Assembly (NCBI GenBank): GCA_029233925.1
Contig: JARGOX010000010.1
Location: forward strand, 62,001 to 126,000
Reading direction: 5' to 3'
Length of the DNA stretch: 64,000 bases
Origin: Rhizobiaceae bacterium
GTDB lineage: Bacteria > Pseudomonadota > Alphaproteobacteria > Rhizobiales > Rhizobiaceae
The notes below the pieces were generated by a model that saw only the letters and a list, made by a program, of their open reading frames with translations, did not search any database and was not told the origin of the DNA. Made by a program: the position numbers and the translations under genes. Positions within the stretch are counted from its first letter, which is position 1; each line of letters opens with the position of its first letter. Below are positions 62,515 to 64,000 of the stretch, piece by piece.

Positions 62515-62790
62515 ATGAATGAGCACCACGAGAACCATGAAAACGCCGAAGAGATGGCGCTCCATATCGCCCAGGTTAGGGCGGTTACAGCAGCCGTCTC
62601 CAAGCTTTCTACAAATTTGGCACCGATTCAATTCAGCCCGGAGGCTGTGTTGGAAGGAGCAGTCAAAGGCGGCGCTATTGCGCTCCTGGCGCAGGCCGAT
62701 GTGACCACAGACGATGTGGCGACTGTACTTGACAATCTTGCTCAAAGTTTTCGCGAACTTGAACGTCCAAACCTATATGTGGTACAGTGA
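62515..62790 (+). CDS. Hypothetical protein of the element
   Basis: 91 residues, starting MNEHHENHENAEEMALHIAQVR, histidine/glutamate-rich at the N-terminus, mostly helical after that (VLEGAVKGGAIALLAQADVTTDDVATVLDNLAQSFREL). Start ATG 62515 has GGAGAAAA five bases before it, while ATG 62500 or GTG 62476 would be upstream. No family recognised. Confidence 0.5.
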   Translation: MNEHHENHENAEEMALHIAQVRAVTAAVSKLSTNLAPIQFSPEAVLEGAVKGGAIALLAQADVTTDDVATVLDNLAQSFRELERPNLYVVQ

Positions 62791-62822
62791 TTCAGTTTTC
62801 ATGATTTGAATCGAAACTCATG

Positions 62823-62912
62823 GCATGCGTGACGCTGCCACAATTTCGGTCTGCACGTTACCAGACGGCACGCATGACGCTGCCGAAACCGGCACGCATG
62901 ACGCTGCCGAAA
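62823..62912. repeat. 24-bp repeats upstream of the capsid gene
   Basis: CGGCACGCATGACGCTGCCGAAA occurs at 62866-62888 and 62890-62912 (period 24). A degenerate unit GCATGCGTGACGCTGCCA at 62823-62840 precedes them. They lie about 220 bases upstream of the capsid gene in a stretch (62791-63131) without a supported ORF. Confidence 0.65.
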
Positions 62913-63131
62913 ATTTCCACATAATTCAACCTCTTCGGAGGCTTTGGTATCGTGTCTTGAGATTTGCACGACATTTGCTCGCAGAGTTTGCCGGGTTATC
63001 TTGCCGGCAACTTGCGATATTCAACACATCCTGGTGAAAACCTGGCGCCGTTGAATAGATCAAAAGCAGATGTTTGATAATCCATTAGTCGGATCGGAGC
63101 CTGCCGAGATTAGCAAGAAAGGGTCAGGCCT

Positions 63132-64000
63132 ATGACCAAACATTTATCAACACGCGGACTTATAGTCGCTCACGCAAATGCCAACAGCGCTGGAATGTTG
63201 AATGCACTCAACAGCGCGTTCGGCGAATTCAAGCAAAAACATGGAGGAGATATCTCAAGTCTTCAAATTGAAATGGACAGGATTAACGCCGACATAGCAG
63301 CCATGCGTCTTGGCGGAGGCGGCGAAGACCGCGTATCAAACGCCGACAATCGCCGTGCACAGGCAGCTCTTGTGGAGTTCATGCGACACGGGCGGCCAGA
63401 CGCCATGCAGGCAATTACACCGATGGCTGAGATGAAGACGGATGGAGGTCCGGAAGGCGGTTTCACAGTACCGAAAGAGATTGATCAGACAATCCAGGAC
63501 CAGATGTTGGAAATCTCGCCGATTCGTGGCTTGGCGAGCGTAGTGACAACAGGAACGAGCGATTATCACAAGCTGGTGAATAAGCGAGGTGGAGCGTCTG
63601 GATGGGCGGGTGAGCGAGATCCGCGCACTGAAACGGATACGCCATCTCTCGGCGATATAAAGCCGCCCATGGGTGAGCTGTGGGCTTATCCGTCACTGAC
63701 GAACTGGATGATGGATGACAGCCAATTCAACTTGGAGATGTTCATTCGCGACAACGTGACAGACGAGTTCGCGTTGCAAGAATCTACGGCCTTCGTCACT
63801 GGGGATGGTAACAATAAACCGCTCGGAATTATGAGCGTCGACACGTCCGAAACGGGGGATGACAACCGCGCCTTTGGCACCCTTCAGTTTGTCAAGACTG
63901 GTGTTGCTGCGGCACTGAGTGACGCCACGCATAATGGCGTGGATGCACTTATCGACCTGGTGCACTCCGTAAAGCCGAGTTACCGGGCTGGCCCTGGGGT
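63132..64000 (+). CDS. HK97-type phage major capsid protein (N-terminal 289 residues)
   Basis: An open frame from ATG 63132 to the window's edge. Residues 1-100 are helical (a delta/scaffold domain, SLQIEMDRINADIAAMRLGG with coiled-coil character). From about 115 the HK97 fold begins: GGFTVPKEIDQTIQDQMLEISPIRGLASVVTT, then GWAGERDPRTETDTPSLGDIKPPMGELWAYPSLTNWMMDDSQFNLEMFI, and the hallmark AFVTGDGNNKPLGIM at about 220-234. AGAAAGGG precedes the start. Portal, protease and terminase genes are not upstream, as they are in ordinary HK97-type phages. The C-terminus is outside the window. Confidence 0.88.
   Translation, partial: MTKHLSTRGLIVAHANANSAGMLNALNSAFGEFKQKHGGDISSLQIEMDRINADIAAMRLGGGGEDRVSNADNRRAQAALVEFMRHGRPDAMQAITPMAEMKTDGGPEGGFTVPKEIDQTIQDQMLEISPIRGLASVVTTGTSDYHKLVNKRGGASGWAGERDPRTETDTPSLGDIKPPMGELWAYPSLTNWMMDDSQFNLEMFIRDNVTDEFALQESTAFVTGDGNNKPLGIMSVDTSETGDDNRAFGTLQFVKTGVAAALSDATHNGVDALIDLVHSVKPSYRAGPG

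Overview
The window looks like a chromosomal accessory region of an alphaproteobacterium, probably Hyphomicrobiales (Rhizobiales) or a related marine lineage. The reasons are the moderately high GC, tightly overlapping ATGA-type operons, the unusually high density of solute-binding-protein transporters (Pot-type, TRAP, Liv-type, sugar-type and NitT/TauT-type), and IclR/LysR/AraC/MarR/LacI regulators each sitting beside a catabolic set. The genus cannot be fixed from sequence reading alone.

Layout. 1-6.7 kb: the edge of an aromatic-CoA region, with a thioesterase tail, a BoxR-like regulator, a damaged FadB-type fusion gene, and a minus-strand operon of feruloyl-CoA-synthetase-like ligase, thiolase and MarR regulator. 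7.1-12.5 kb: a DUF3830 protein, a polyamine-type ABC importer and a LysR regulator. 12.7-21.3 kb: an IclR regulator divergent from a GMC oxidoreductase / aldehyde dehydrogenase / DSD1-like PLP enzyme / TRAP transporter operon, with a nested palindromic operator between them. 21.3-31.7 kb: a LysR gene relic, an AraC regulator, a cupin / hydrolase / cupin / flavin monooxygenase set, a Liv-type ABC importer and an Fsr-like MFS exporter. 31.7-32.5 kb: an IS6-family transposase relic. 32.7-42.6 kb: a sugar-type ABC importer with ribokinase, LacI regulator, nucleoside hydrolase and a GH116 glycosidase. 43.7-48.8 kb: an autotransporter with an HAF-repeat passenger, divergent from a NarX/NarL-like two-component pair. 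49-53.1 kb: a secreted cupin, a small secreted protein, and an IclR regulator with an MhpA-like monooxygenase. 53.2-60.5 kb: a 15-bp minisatellite, an XRE-type regulator divergent from a NitT/TauT-type ABC importer encoded together with a nucleoside phosphorylase and a phosphopentomutase.

At 60.96 kb a 3' half of tRNA-Gln(CUG) marks an attachment site. Everything to its right appears to be an integrated phage-like element: a replication-initiator-like gene carrying three exact-period palindromic iterons and 13-bp AT-rich repeats inside its coding sequence (a lambda-ori-like layout), small accessory genes, and an HK97-type major capsid gene that runs off the window. No portal, protease or terminase precedes the capsid gene, so a capsid-forming satellite is a serious alternative to an ordinary prophage.

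Most promising for novelty: (1) the predicted nucleoside importer of the NitT/TauT class fused into one operon with phosphorolysis and phosphopentomutase; (2) the tRNA-Gln element with an in-gene origin and early capsid gene; (3) the twin-cupin/formamidase-like/flavin monooxygenase cluster with its own Liv transporter; (4) the nucleoside hydrolase/ribokinase/GH116 cluster, which suggests a glycosylated nucleoside substrate.
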